Source: Anoplopoma fimbria (lineage: Eukaryota; Chordata; Actinopteri; Perciformes; Anoplopomatidae). Taken from it: a stretch of DNA of 64,000 nt. The stretch is from the NCBI RefSeq assembly GCF_027596085.1, contig NC_072453.1:4690448-4754447 (forward strand). Direction: 5' to 3'. Made by a program: the position numbers and the translations under genes. The notes below the pieces were generated by a model. That model saw only the letters and a list, made by a program, of their open reading frames with translations. It did no database searches and was not told where the DNA came from. Shown piece by piece: positions 22,779 through 37,331 of the stretch (its first letter is position 1; every line of letters begins with the position of its first letter).

Positions 22779-25700
22779 ATGGCGGACAGTGGAACAAATG
22801 GGGAGAGAAGAAGCGATGAGAAAGGGAGAAGAGGTGGCAGAACTCTCCAGGAGCCCCACAGCCCAGCTCTTGGCCTCTCCCCAGTCACTGGGACCAAGAG
22901 GCATCTCCCTCGAGGGATTGTGATCCAGCTGACTGGGACAGAGGGAGAATGGGACAGCCTGGATGACAGTGAGCTCATCTTCTCCCTCGACCATGATGAC
23001 GACTACCCCTCCATCTCTCTCTCCAAGGAGAGGCAGCCTTCTGTTGAGGACAACAGAAAGTTGCAGTCCCAAGCTTTCCACGTCCCTCTTTCCCCTTCAG
23101 ACCCTGGCTCTCTGGGGTACTGCTCCGCCACCGGGCCCAGCTTCCTCTCCCCAGGCCCTTCTTCACCCACCCACCGACCCCTTGCAAGCTTGGTCAAGTC
23201 TCTCTCCACAGAGCTGGAGCTCAAAGAAAGCTCCACTCTCAGACCTAGGCCCATTATCAGCCTTGTGAAGTCCATCTCCACAGAGATATCCCGTTCAGAG
23301 CCAGAGGTGTCGCAGTCAAAGTCAGACTCCCGCCTCAACCTCCACATGTGGAAGCAGCTCACCCAGCCAAAAACCCGCAGCAATGGGGACTCCCGCACCG
23401 CACCCCCTTCTCCCAGCTCACACTCCCCTAGCGGAGAGGGTCTGAGAGGGGGCTTCTTCAAAATGGAGTTGGAGGACACCAAGAGGAAGCTCTCAGAGGC
23501 CGTGCAAGAGCCTCTGAGCAGCATGTTCAGTAAGATCATGAGAGAGGAGAGCGCTGGCAGTCCCAGACACCAGTGTAAGAGCCAAGGCGCTCACCAGGTC
23601 AGCTCCAAAAGTTTGGGGCGTGAAGGTAGCACGGACACAGTTCTCTCTGAGTCTCCTGTGAGGAGCACTAGAAAACCAGAGGCTGATGTTTTGCCTGTGT
23701 TTGACTGGCCTTCTTTTAGACATCCTGGGAGAGGCCAACGTGGCCCCTGTCCTGTGCATCACAACAGACAACATCACAGGGATGAGGAGCTGGAAATATG
23801 TACGGACGGCGACGTTATGCAGGTATTGGCCGTGGAGACTCACGAGCAGGCGAGGAGATCGCCCACGATGTCAGTACCCCCGGTTAGGACTTCCGACTTT
23901 TCTCAACCCCTTCATCCTCTGCCACGCATGAGTTTATTCTGTGTGGCAGTGCTGTCCTATGGCTATTTCATCCTACCTCTCAGTCCATACCTCTCTGGCC
24001 TGGCTCTGGGATTGGCACTGGGCTTCTTACTGGGACTGCTACTCATCAGGATGGGTTCCCCCAGGTCTTGCTGCTCTGTACCTCCACACAGACCAGCACA
24101 GACTCTGTTAGGAGAGGGGATTCTGTCAGGTGGCACTGTCAGCACTGAGCCTGACAACCTCAAGGTAAATCTGATGAGTCATCAAGGAGGAAAGTGTCAC
24201 ATTTTGGTTGTCAATTTATTTTTAGCCACTGCTGTCTCAATCTAATATCAACACATTTTTCAACATGTCTTTTTATCAAACACCTGAATACTCAGGCTTT
24301 GAATTTCATTTCTTTGTTAGATGAGAAGATGAATTGCACTCTCATGTCTGTCTGTCCAGTGTGAAGCTACAGCCAGTTAGCTTAGCCTTGCACAAAGAGT
24401 GGGAACGGGGAGAAACCAAACTCAGAAAGTCACAGATATCGGAATTCACTTTAAAAAGTGAATTCATGTTTATTCCAATTACAGTAAAAAAAAAAAAAAA
24501 AAGACCTGTAATTAGTTTTCACTTGTGTTGATTTGTTCTGAAAGAACAATGTCAAGTCACTTAAGCACCTAAGCTTCTGAAAGTGGCACGTAACGACATA
24601 AGATTCCCAGAGTGCAATTTAAAGCTTTAATAAAAAATCCTATCAGAGCTGCTGTGGTAATTACTGTTCTCCTCCTGGCTGAGCTTGAAACACGAGGCAA
24701 CTGGAGAGGACAGCTTCCGCCCAGACGCTGGCAGCTCCTGAGGCCATTAGTGTAGGATATAGGCAGGAGGAAGCTGTAATTTGTCAGTGCGAGGGACAGT
24801 TGTGGGTTGGAGATGGGTGGCGGTAGGTTGGAATGGGGGTCTACTGTCTCAGTGTCGACATAATTCCCTTGTTTGGTCATTAGCGGTTCGGTTTCAGTCC
24901 GACGGCTGTTGAGATGTGAAAGTTACAACTGCAGGGTTTCCGAGGTTTCTTGTAATGAGACGACAGACTAAGAACAGTCTGGAGTTTAATTGAGGGCAAA
25001 CTTCCAACACGAGGGCAAAGACTGACACACTGTTTATTAGTAAATTGGAACATTAAGAGGGAGCATCAAGCTCCTAAAGGGGATTATATGGTAGCATTCA
25101 GTTCACATGTGGCCATCCTAATGAACACTTCAGCATATTTTAGACTGAGCAAAGTGTTCTCTAAAGCTCTTAACTGATAATGGTCTTATCTATCAAACTG
25201 CATAGTTTTGTCCAAGAATCTGAATTTACTTTGTCCAATGTAAGTCCAGATATTAAAGAAATAACTTTGGAAAGTTCACTTACTTGCAGAGATTCAGTAG
25301 AGAGGGTGGATTACAATCCTGTATATCTATGCTTCTTATGCATGAAGACTAGAAACAGTTAGCTGGCTCTGTCTGAAGTTCAAAACTTCACCTGCCAGCA
25401 TCTCTCAAACTCAATTATCAACATAATGGTTTAATTTTACACAATCATGTGGTGACAGTATTTCCTGACAGTCACTGCGCCAGGCTGTCATTTCCCAATA
25501 TTAGTTCTAACACGTAACTTTTGACATAATTTAGCTGATTGGCTTGAATGACAATATTTACCACTATGGCTAAAACTAGAATATATCTTCTCTGAGTTCA
25601 GTTTGCTAGTTTGAATCATCTGTAACCTAAATTCTCTGATTTATCAAGTTTGTTGACAACAGCATGAATCCAGAAGAAAAGTCTTGCCTAGGAGGCCAAA

Positions 25701-28700
25701 TCAAGTTCTCAAAAACTCAAAACTATTTTTTGTTATATTCCATGCATAATCCCAAGTACCAACATTATCATGGATGACTGATCCTCTCTCAGCTTGCAGA
25801 CTCGCCTTCTGGCTGCATTTGTTCTTCAACTCATTAGTCCATGTTTAAAACCATTCGTGTTGAAATCCACAGAGAAGAATTGATCTGGTTTGATAGTTGG
25901 GCAAACAAAAGACACACTAAATAACATTTACTTTTTTGCTGCTGTTTACTTCACTTTTAGGCTGATTACAAGCATCACAACATGACAATTCCAGATACCA
26001 CGTTTATTACTCACTTGAAACTGTGGATGGTGATGATTGCATTAACAATTTTCTGCCTTTTTAGGGCTGGATGAATGAGATACATGATTACGACCCAGAA
26101 ACTTACCACCCAGCTCTGACTCACTCAGTGTTTGCCGCCCTGGAGGGCTCCTGTCTCCGTCTGGAGTCCCCTCTTAACAACATCAGCCGCCGGGCCACGT
26201 ACGATGAGAGAATCCACGAGGCCGCCTTCGTCAAGTCACGCTCCTTTCAGCTCGCAAAGAGCAAAGTATGATGACTAAATAACTTGTTATAGGATTTTTT
26301 TTGTCTTAGTTATGGGAATTTTTGTTCAGTATCTGAGGCTGTTGTATCTTTTTTTAATGGTATAAACAAAGGAAAGTGAAGGCCTGATATATTTTGAGTT
26401 TCTGCTGATGTAATGATACAATATGTAGGGCAGAGCTGCAGTAAACTTCGTCCAACTTTGTGATAGCGTTACTTTCCATTTAATGAATGCATAGGATAAA
26501 TTAATGCACTGATGTTGGAATGCCTGAGAGTTAATAAACAAAGATGGAGAAAAGCATAATTAAAATAAAGTTTATTTAAGATGAAATGGTTAAATCACAA
26601 CAACAGAATTAATGAATGATGCATAAATGGGACATCTCACTGCATTACCCATTCCTTTTACTTTGCCGCAACAAAGCTCTGCTACTGATCCCCAAAGGTA
26701 TTCCTGCTGCCATCTGTGTTGGCTCGGAAAAGGATGTGGAATCCAAAGTATCCCATCTGCATCCAACTGGCCGGGGGATCGAACTCCCAGGAGGATGAGG
26801 GAGGAAGGCCGGAGGAGAGTCGTGGAGAGGCATCGGGAGCTGAAACTTCAAGTCCACAACAGAGTTCCTCCAAACACTTCTGTGACCTTCCCACCACTCT
26901 ATACCTCTTTGGACGCACAGGAAGAGAGAAAGAAGAGTGGTTTCGTCACTTCCTGTTTGCATCCATGGATACAGAGGGGGAAAAGGAGAGGGACGGTCAG
27001 AGGCCTGGCAGATGTTTGTCCAGATTGGGTACGAGAAACGTTAATAATGCATTAGAGAAGAGAAGGCTTCCAGATAAGGCATCTATACAAATGCTATATA
27101 TGTGTGGATTATGGATTACATGCTCCAATTCTTTGCATTTCAAAGCCTATCCCTTTCAAGGGAACACACAGATCTCACAGTTGATTTGTGACATGACAGG
27201 CCAAAGGCATCAGAAAAAAGCTGCTTTGTTTTGACTGTGTTTTGAAGAAAGGTTGGAATATACAAAACCCTACCCATTTGCATTTGATTTATCTAATAAT
27301 AATCAGTCTTTTGAGGTGTCATCAGTCAAACCTCCTTTTGGGAAATATTGTGATTTTCTTTCTTTTTTTTGCAGAGTTATATTAGAACAGTAACACCATT
27401 CTTGTGTTTTTACATTGAGCCAAAGCCAGCAGCCAGTTAGCTTAGCTTAGCATAAAGACTGGAAATGGGAGGAAACAGCTAGCCTAGCTCTAGCCAAAGC
27501 GACAAGCTGACGTGGTAAATTGTATACGATGTCAACTTCCACACTAATTACATCATTACATCAACAGAGGCATGCTATATTTACAATCCTGCGGTTCCTG
27601 AGGGTTTTTTCACATTAAAAGCCTACCTATGAAAGGACGGCTGCACAACTTTTGAAGTAAAATATTAAAGCTTAATTTATAGTAGAAGCAGTTAGATTGG
27701 TCGGTGAAAAGGCAAAGTGGACTGCGCTTGCTGTACTGGAAATGGAATTAATTACTTTTTCTGTCTATGATTATTATAACCGTATATGTATTGATTTCCA
27801 AATGCTGCCTGTATTGTCCCAGGTGAGCCAGCAGTGGCACAGAGCGTTGCTGCCCAAGGCAATGCCCCAAGCAGTAGAAGCTGCAGCAGAGTGGGCAGCA
27901 GTGACGACGATGCCACCTTCACATCTGCAGTACCTTCAGCTCCTGTCAATCAGGCCTCCAGTAGCACCAGGGGCCTCTCCCTGCTGGACTACCCCAGCTA
28001 CATGGCTCGTCTCCTGGCCACAGAGAAGGTGACCCCCCTCTCAAGTCCTGGAGCCAGCAGCACAGAGACAAGTCCCACTATCAAAGGAAATGTAAGTCAT
28101 GCTTGCCGATAAAATTAGGTGGAGCAAATGAAGTGAGGCTGTAGGGACATTCCAGAGCTGGACAGTTTGCATATGCAGAAAGTAAAGTGTGACCAGTATA
28201 AAGTAGCATTGTGACATTTCCAGCATTTAATATAAAGTAAATAAAACTATTCTTCTTCTGTTTTTAGCTCTAAATTGTACTCAACCTGCACCTTTCTTGT
28301 CCTCCCCTAGCTCTTACTCATTTGTCTTTTAATATAGTGTACCTGTGATCTAGCTGAGCAGCCTGGGACGAGCCAGACTGCGTGGGCTAACGCTCTAATT
28401 GGTCGAATCTTCTGGGACTTCCTGCGGGAGAAGCACTGGGCCGACGTGGTTTCCTGCAAGATCCAGAAGAAGCTGAGCAAAATCAGAGTGCGAGAAGTTT
28501 TATATTAAAAAATGACTGTGTTAATTTTAAGTCACAAAAAGGGCTAAAAATGAATGTAATGCATTTTATCTAATTTAATATTTTATTTTACAGCTGCCTT
28601 ATTTTATGAATGAGCTGACTCTGACTGAGTTGGATATGGGCTGCTCTATGCCCCAAATCGCTGCTACCTCCAGACCAGAGGTCAACCACAGAGGTGAGTA

Positions 28701-31700
28701 AGGACTGCAACAGAAACATGCACGAACCCAATATGCAAACACACGCAAAAGATGAGTGTGGAGATTACTTGTTGCTCATGTGATTACAGCTGAGTACTGC
28801 AGAGCATTAGATCAGATGCTGTTATCCTGCTGAAATCTCACAGGAGAGCCATTACGCCACGGCCTTCAACATTTAGAGCATATTGGCTTGTGTATATGTG
28901 TGTGTGTTTTAAAATCAGGCAATCTGGCCGACAACACTCCTGATGACGAGGGGAAAGTGTGTCAGCATGCCCCGACCTCATGATATTTTCTGTTTCCCCC
29001 CTCCAACTCAATGTTACACAACCGCCCGTCAACCAATTATCCTGTTTTCAGTTCCTAAAGGGGATTTATAATCCATCGTAATTTGTTTTAAATTTAATTT
29101 TCAAGGCTCGATAATCGCTGTGAAAGCTGTTTTAATCTGCCCACCATGCAGTGTGTGTGCCTGTGAGTTGTGTGTTGATTTTGGTGGTCTGGTGTTGACC
29201 TCCTCCTGCTGCCTGCTGCAGGCCTGTGGGTGGAGCTGCAGCTGGTCTACACTGGAGCCCTGCAGATGACCCTGCAGACAAAATTCAACCTATCCAAGCT
29301 GGGTAAAGAGGGCGGTCAGGATGCCGACTGCACAACTGAAGCCGGCAGCCCACGGTCAGCACTACACACACTATGCACACACACAACATACCTACCCTTT
29401 CTGAATATGTTTTTGTATTTGTTGCTTTTTGTCTGTTGCCAGTTCTTCTAAACTTCCTTTTGTGTATAAAATAATGTGATATTATCATTTATGGTAGTAG
29501 TAGCAGCGGCCACTACTAGTATCACCTACTGACTGATAGGGGTGAGCACTATGGATACAGTTTTCTGTCATTTTCTATTGATTTATGTATCATATCTTTT
29601 TTTTATGTTGAAAATGGAAGCAGCATAGGCTGATTCTGACTTTTAATCCTTGCTGAAGTATTAGGCTTCATAGGCTCTGAAGTCTCCAATCCCCATCATG
29701 CAACTCAATAGCTTCCAGTTATAATTCCCCCGCCTGATGTCATCACCAGGCTTATTTCCTCAGACTTTAGGAAGCTCCAACCAAAAAGGAAGGAAGACAT
29801 CCTACAGCTGTTTTTACAGGCTGTAGGATGTCTGCTCTTTGTGGTGTGCCACATCATCTATAGGTTTATTTCATCATATTCACAGGCCGAGTAGCAGGGG
29901 TGATAGCCCACATGACAGTAAATCATCCGTATCATATAGCCCACACACAAATACACACCTACACACCTTTCTTTCCATCCCTTTATCCCTTGTGTCTCTG
30001 ATCTATAGAGCAGATCTCCACATTACATTGATTAGCGTAGACCTGCCTGTCATAGACCTGCAGTGGTGGGGATTACAGTCAAGGTGGAGCTTTACTGTAG
30101 CTGTCTGTGATGCATCTGAAGCTTTACGAAGAGATAGAAAACTTATGTTAGTTAATCTTTTCAAGCCACAGACACAGAAATTGCAGTGTGTGCATCTGTC
30201 CATATAGTCTGAGTAGTTAAATTTAGCCTTTTAATGCGAAAAGTTCTGTAGTACTGATGCTTACATGCATGCCGTAGTTTTGACATCCATCCGCCCATCA
30301 ATAACTTATCCGTTTATCTTCTCTTTCCAGCTCTAGGCCCATCTTCAGCGTGTTGGCGGACAGTGATGAGGAGTCCTCCAGCGCTGGTTCATCTGATGAG
30401 GAAGAGCCGCTTGTCTCTGAGCCTCAAGCTCCAGTGGGAGAGAAAGGATCCACACCAGCTCCTGATGGGTAAATGCTGATATAAATGTACGCTGTATCAA
30501 ACAGAAATACTGCCTAGTACATAAACTTATATGACTTTTTGTATCTAACATCAGAAAGAAGATGTTCAAAGTGGGTTACGTTAATTAAAGAATTCCACAA
30601 AAGTGCCATCACCTGCTACTTTTGTGTGAATCGTGAGTCAAAGACTTTTACATAAACAGCTAATTAAAAGGGGAGAAAGTGTAACTTCTAGTAAACAACA
30701 CCTTTAAGTGTTACCTCGACCCTTCTGTGTTGTGAATGCTCACTTTTCTAAAGCAGAAACTAATCTGCACTCACATCACACTCCAGATGGCTGTCGCTTT
30801 CCTTTTCATTCACATTTCAGACTCTCATTTCTCCTCAAATTCTGACTTTAGCATCTGAATACTAAATCTCCTCTCCTCTCCTCTCCTCTCCTCTCCCTCT
30901 CTCTCTCCTCTCCTCTCCTCTCCTCTAATCCTGTCTTACAGCACAGGGGGCGGGAAGACTGGACGGAAGATTTTGAGATTTGTGGACAAAATCGCTAAAT
31001 CCAAGTACTTCCAGAAGGCGACAGAGAACGAGTTCATTAAGAAGAAGTTTGAGGAGATGTCCAACACGCCCCTGCTGCTGACTGTGGAGGTTCAGGAGCT
31101 GTCAGGGACTCTGGTCGTCAACATCCCGCCGCCCCCTACGGACAGGATATGGTAAATACTGAGGGAGGCATTAGAGCAGTTTCTCTCCACAGTTCATAAA
31201 AAACAAAAACAACTTTGTCTTGTTCAGATGGCACTTTGCATGTATTCACTCCCTTTTCTTGTGTTTATGTAAAAAATGTGTAGTAAGTCTTGTGCAGGCA
31301 AATTAAATTATTTGTGAAGTTTTTCAAATTATTTCAGAATTATTTCGAATAATTTCTCTTTTGAAAACACAAACACAGTTCTGATAATGATATATCTGCC
31401 GATATTCATTATGTTAACATACACACTTTTTTTTTAAAACAAAGAGACATAATTTGCTGGACATTTTAAGGTTTGTTTCTCAATGACCTCATACCCAGTT
31501 TGGCATTTCTCAACCGGGATGTGTCGCTAGTTACAATCCACACTCAAATCCACACCAATACAGATCGATAAGATAAGCAAAGATTGTCAGCTCTAGACAT
31601 TGAGATTGATTTCCTTATTTCAAACTATATATATATGCATTTTTATATAAATTGCACTCTCTGTCACAAATTCCTGCATGTCTTAAAACCCACTACAGCT

Positions 31701-32313
31701 CTAGAAATAATGCGAATTCAAAAACAAATTGCTTCATGTTCAGCAGCATGTTGTGTTTGTCACTGTTGTGGTGTGACTCACTTCTCGCACCAAACCTCCT
31801 GCCAAAAGAACATTTATTTATTCTATCAACCCATTCTTGTTGAGTACTAGGAGCTGTTTAGAGCACTGAGACAACATGAGACTGAAAACAGCTGTTCAAT
31901 AAAGATGTGATAGATATGTTAAAATCTCTTCTATAGGTACAGCTTCTGTGTGCCCCCAAAGCTGGATCTGCATGTCCGTCCCAAACTAGGGGAGAGGGAG
32001 GTGACTTTCTGTCATGTCACCGAGTGGATTGAAAAGAAACTGCAGGACGAGTTTCAGGTAAAAATAAATAGACAACAGCACCTACAGTGCTGTCATTTTC
32101 TTAGCTTTCCTCACAATCATAATTTTTTTCTTTCTCCAGAAAGTGTTTGTTTTCCCAAACATGGATGACATCTACTTACCCCTGATGCACTCAGGGGTGG
32201 ACAGCCCTCAAGCCTCCCAGCACCTGTCCACTCAGTCCCAACGCTCCCAAAGCTCCTCCACAGAGTCCATAGAGAGGATCCCACCTGAGACCCCTGGGGC
32301 AGAGGCTGACTAG
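22779..32313 (+). CDS. tex2: Tex2, SMP-domain lipid-transfer protein
   Basis: Eleven coding exons: 22779-24164, 26065-26265, 26698-27028, 27823-28091, 28338-28487, 28594-28693, 29222-29354, 30331-30468, 30942-31151, 31937-32057, 32140-32313. Total 3213 nt (1070 residues; human TEX2 is slightly longer). All phases agree. A CTCCTAG acceptor at 22747 precedes a short leader and an ATGG start. Residues 1-383 are Ser/Pro-rich and probably disordered. Residues about 385-432 form a two-pass hydrophobic hairpin (LGLALGFLLGLLL) for ER insertion. Residues about 475-640 form a split PH-like region (ARKRMWNPKYPICIQLA, then GREKEEWFRHFL). From about 740 to 1030 lies the SMP lipid-binding domain (AWANALIGRIFWDFL, PYFMNELTLTELDMG, then IPPPPTDRIWYSF). 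An acidic insert (DSDEESSSAGSSDEEE) interrupts it. By family knowledge it moves lipids at ER-endolysosome contacts. Confidence 0.95.
24345..24415. repeat. Dispersed repeat fragment in tex2 intron 1
   Basis: Contains AGCCAGTTAGCTTAGCCTTG, which recurs in near-identical form in tex2 intron 3 (27417-27500). The motif is a common dispersed repeat in spiny-rayed fish. Its class is not clear from this fragment. Confidence 0.55.
27417..27500. repeat. Dispersed repeat fragment in tex2 intron 3
   Basis: Longer copy of the element at 24345-24415: AGCCAGTTAGCTTAGCTTAG, then a GACTGGAAATGGGAGGAAAC segment. Confidence 0.6.
29795..29833. repeat. Perfect 14-bp hairpin in tex2 intron 7
   Basis: AGACATCCTACAGC and its exact complement flank an 11-base loop. 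It sits at the end of a segment (about 29640-29833) that may be a small mobile element. Confidence 0.75.
30870..30927. repeat. (CTCTC)n tract at tex2 exon 9 acceptor
   Basis: About 58 bp of CTCTC pentamers end 15 bases before the exon 9 acceptor at 30940-30941, giving an unusually long polypyrimidine tract. Confidence 0.85.
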
Positions 32314-32541
32314 TGCCTCGTGTTGATGATCAAAGGACAACTGGACCCTGCTATGTGGATTTGTTAAATTCACAGTGAAACTGTGTGGTTGATGGAGAGT
32401 CAGGGATTTCTTTGTATCAGATTGCTGTACAAACGACTACAAGTGATACCTTTTACAAATGTTTACATATGATTGATCCCCATGAGATTATTACTGCAAT
32501 GATGTTTACAGCTCAATGTCACTTTGGATATAAGATGAAGA

Positions 32542-32547
32542 AATAAA
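32542..32547 (+). terminator. tex2 polyadenylation signal AATAAA
   Basis: Canonical AATAAA 229 bases past the tex2 stop codon; the first good signal on this strand. Gives a short 3' UTR. Confidence 0.65.
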
Positions 32548-35500
32548 ACTCTGAAGAACACCTACCTTTTCTATTACATTTCTCTTTTACAGCAAAGATG
32601 ACATTTTTGTCAATCCTTTAAGGAGCCCTTGTTGCAGTTCCTGCATATACCTAATTTAATGCCTCATGATTTAAAAAAACCCTAAACAATTAAACATAAC
32701 ATTGCTGTATATTAAAGATGTCAATGATGATGTTTGTTCATTTTCCAGGTTTTCACCTGTGTGTCAGCTTCTGGACTGACACTGTTTCTTTTGATATTTA
32801 TATTTATTCATATGGCAAATCTCCAAAAACAATTAAAAATGAAAAATTATCATCAACCATCAACTTACCCTAAAACACATTATTTGCTATTTGGCTGGAT
32901 CCTTATTAGGATGAAGTAGAAAAAAAACCTTTATTGATAACTGAAAAAAATAATGAACAAAGCATTTCAATAATTAAAACAAAGGGGCAACACATAATGT
33001 AATCTATCATCAAACTCTAGAAAATAAAGCACAAACCCCTTATATTTTGTCAGACAGAATAGTGTCCTTGTTATGTATTTCCGTGTGAAAGACAGAGCCG
33101 TTAACTGCTTCTTAAGTTTCGTACAACCTGTTCATTTAATGTTGTTCTTCAAAGTTAAGAGCTTTTGTTTCAGTGTGCAACCTGTTAAGACGGCATAGTG
33201 AGCCGAGTTGGAGCTGTTTTCATACATTCTTTCTACCTAACTGACACGTGCGCACTCGCTAGCTGAAAGAAGAGACTTACTGAGTTACTGAGTAAGTGTG
33301 GACACTGTGAGATGAAATGATATGTACAAGTACAGTGAGCTAAAAATAGAACGTCGAGTGTTTGTGACTTTTGAAGGTAACTTTAGTGTGCTTCCGGTGC
33401 CGCCAGAGGTGTTGCTGCAGCAGAGGCGCTCAGGCCTCTTAACTGCATGTCAGAGGAGCGTGTGTTTTATGCACACGTGCTGAGCCTCAGGATGAGTTTC
33501 TTCATCCCGCAGCTCACTGCTGGACAGGTTTGTTTAAATTATGTTCCTAACAGTTCGCTGAGTTCCAAGGGACAGTGAGTACATACAATATTCTCCTTGA
33601 AAATGTCAAATTAGCTATAACAAGCGTGCCAACATTGTTGTACCACAAACTGAATTATAAAACCTTGGGTGTTATTTTATTGTATTTTATTTGGGTCACC
33701 AGGGTATACAAAGAGGTGTGAATTACCTGATTCTTTGATAACTATTCTTTGTTATTGCATTCAATCATTGCGGTTCGGTATATATTGCATTATTGATAAT
33801 AATGTGATCCATTTGGTAAAATAGGGGCTATAGTGGTTAAATATGAATGCATGGGGGGTTTAAGCTCACACTGACAGTATATCAAATATGTTAGTTACTG
33901 TAGGCTCTTATCCACGAAGGGATTATCAGAAATAAAGTTAAGGTAATGCAATGATAATCCTGTTAAAAAACATTGCAATTAAGTGGGAAGGCTACATTGG
34001 ATATTAGATGACCAAAGCTGGGCAATAATTATGACGTAACATCAGTGCTAACACCATCAAATTTAGACAAAACATGTAAGATGGAGAAAAAAGACTGGCT
34101 TGGGTGAGCAGGCTCATGCATTCCACACGACAGATCTTACTCCCTGCAAGCACTCTGGGCTTCTTTAACACTTGAAGAGACTCTGTAATGGTTTTGAGCT
34201 CTGCTCTAATGCTTCAGAAACATGTCTTATTAGCTCAGGATTTATTCAAATACAACCATCTCAACCCTGAGATAAAACATGGGAGCAAACGCAGTAGAAG
34301 ATAATGGTCATTTATTGAAGAACAAGCAAGTAAATCAACAACACAGAAGACAAGATTAAAAGCAAAGATTCAACTTAACTGTTCAACAAAACGACAACAG
34401 ATCGTGGTGGGAAAACAGCCTGTATAAAAGGCAAAGTACTGATGCATGAAATGAAATCACATGGGAAAGATGTGTGATTATGTGTGGGAGGGTGTGTATG
34501 TGTGTGCACATGTCGCTCTGTGGGACACTGTTGAGTTATTTTGAGACAGTTCATTAGACAGGACCTAGGAATGTGTTTGAGTGTCTAATGACGAGATGCA
34601 AATTCTTTGCTGCAGCAAAGTTTATTATTTCACTTTAAAAATAATCTACATGAAGTCATTAACATCATCATCATCATCAACTATTTTGAAATGTTTCACA
34701 TTCCGGTATAGTATGAGTATAGCCTGGTCCTTTGATTTGAACCAAACTTGCACCATAACCAAGTAATTATTGATAATGCGTTGGAGGGACTTCTTGGCTC
34801 TCATTGGTTGTTTTCATTTGGGCGCGGTGGAATCTTGCAATGCAATTAGGAGCAATAAAAGGAGGAGGAGGAAACTGATTTTTTTTTTTTAAAGATGATC
34901 TATCTCATGTACTCTTGTCAGGATATAGTGACGGTTTGAGCAAATGTAACAAAGTTATTATTAGTTACCAACTGCAGCTCTAAACTGTTGAACAGTAGAG
35001 GGCAGCATCTGTTCATCATTTAGCAGGGACTTCTACAGCACTGCTGTACCTGTTAACAGCATATGCCTATGACTGACTGATTGCTCTCACCCTTAAAGAT
35101 AAGTTTGTTTTTTTATTCGTTCCAACACACACATGCCTATGTGTACATTCAAAGTATCATCGTTCTTCTTAAATCATTTTCAAGGTAAGTGATGAGGGAA
35201 AAATGTTATCCTCAGGTACTATATAGACAGCAACTATTACTTCATATTATGGTTTTGAGTCAAGGATCAGATCAGCAAAAAAAAGGAAAATAACCAAATT
35301 TTGGTGATGCCCTGATCACTTTTTTTTGCCGCTGATACCAATTGCTGATAGATCCATTTCGCCTGATAGATCGTTTTTTGTTATATTGTCATTGTCATCT
35401 TGCCATTAGTAGTTTTAAATATTTATTATAAGCTGCCTAAAACTAGTGTTAGGAAGTTATTAGGTCATAATGACCCCTCTTATATCTATTTTATATTGCT

Positions 35501-36982
35501 GTAAAAAACATCTCCTACAAATGATGTATTTATTTTGAGTATTTGGCCACTAGATTTCATTTGAACACAACTTGTATAGGTTATAATTTACCTTAGCCAA
35601 ATACAAATTTTAACTGAACAGAGCCTGAACGCATCATAATGTAACTGAATGGATCATCCTTATGTTAGCTGTTAGCATTAACAGAGATTCCCATCATGCA
35701 GGTGCTGCTGATGGGAAAAGATGCCCTCTGGTTAGACTGATGTCACTAAACCAGTTCTATGGCAACTATTTGTGTGCATGGGTGTGTGTGTTTAGCTATT
35801 GTTTCCCACAGTAACCGGGAATCATCAGGAAGTGGCACGAGATGTACTTTTAATCAGTCAGTAGTTTTATAAGACACATATCACACTGTACACCGCCATC
35901 ATTGTTATGTATGACCAGAAACATTCCCAATATTTATATTTGGTGCAAAGCTTCTTTTTTTTTTTTTTTTATGTGAAACCGTATATGATAAGAAGTAAAG
36001 CACATGATGTCCATAAGCAAAGGAAAAGTAAATATTTCTACAGAAAGTATACTATTCAGGATTTTGCATTTAGATGTTTAAGAGCCAGTGTTAGGAAAAA
36101 TGTTTAATTACAATTACAAATACAATTCATCACTTTGGATGTAATGTTACTAATACTAAAGTTCGGCGTATTTTCATTCTTAATGGGTGTTATGTCTGGC
36201 TCAATGCCGAACATGATAGGTTTAAAACTGTACCCAGGACCCCGCCCATAGTACTACTACACCTGGCAGATTAACGTAATACCATATAGCTACATGGGAT
36301 GGGTGTTACAATAAGAAAGCAAAGGATTAAGAAAAAGATCTGAAAAAAATACTTAACTAAAATCACGTGTTAAAATCACATTAAGTGTTAAAATACTTAA
36401 CTAAAATCACGTGTTAAAAGTGTTAAAATCACATTAATGATTGCTCTATTCAAGTCTACCAGTATGACTGTGACAGTTAGCCAGCATGAAAAATACCAGG
36501 ACATTGACACTGAAGCAGCTAAATGGAATTCAGCCGTTATTAAACTCATTGCCAGACAATGAAGACATGTCAGAATGTCTTCATTCATTGTAAATATTTC
36601 AATAATATAATAATTGTCCATGGTTTCTTTTCACTGAAGTTATTTTATAAATAAATACTGCCATAGATATGAGAGGTCATTTTTACCTTAGCATTCACTA
36701 AAGATGGTCAATAATATATATTTTTGGGGGAAATTTATGGTGTCTTACAAAATCTTTTTTGGTTTTGTTGTTGCTTTTATAGTATTAGTAAGTCGGTACA
36801 GTATATATTTATTCATCTTAAAACTTCTAAAATTTGGATAATTTCTATCACAATCAGAAGCACTGTTCATTTCAAGCTCCCATCATTTAGTAGCAGACTG
36901 GACTTCTCTGCAAAGGCAGTTTCAGGAACAAGATAGGAGGAAAAAGGAACTTCCAAGACAAACTGTTTTAGGTACATATTTG
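32548..36982. other. Intergenic DNA between tex2 and the repeat cluster
   Basis: AT-rich, with no supported gene on either strand. A short region at 33400-33540 is GC-richer but has no exon structure. A segment at 35.27-35.40 kb and another at 36.12-36.30 kb look like old repeats but were not assigned. Confidence 0.5.
36350..36437. repeat. Short tandem duplication
   Basis: The phrase ACTAAAATCACGTGTTAAAA occurs twice, each followed by a CACATTAA segment, giving a local two-copy duplication with CACGTG cores. Confidence 0.75.
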
Positions 36983-37331
36983 ATCCAATGGAGCTGTTTT
37001 TTCTGCCTCTGACATGATGTACAGTAAAAACACAGCAGACATAAAACCCATGAGTGAAATATGTGAACGCTTATAATTAAATTGACCTATTTGGCTCTTG
37101 TTCAACACTGGCTCTATGTCTTGTTAATAGCAGGCTAACACGTGCAGGTCAAAGCCTGCTAATAACCGTCCGGCTGCTCAGGAAACTAGCTCAACTATCT
37201 CTTTACCTAGTTTTTTTATACTAAATAAATGATTTTTAATATGTTATTTAAAAAGAGAATGAATTCACAACAGGAACTCAATAATATTTCACAGAAAACA
37301 TGTCTAAAATTTCAATTATATATATAGCAGT
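36983..37331 (-). repeat. Repeat C, copy 1, distal part
   Basis: Reverse complement of about 48866-49209, with only a few differences. Together with 41926-42221 it forms one copy of a roughly 0.64 kb repeat that was split by the BEL/Pao insertion. The last five bases, GCAGT at 37327-37331, are one copy of the target duplication. Confidence 0.9.
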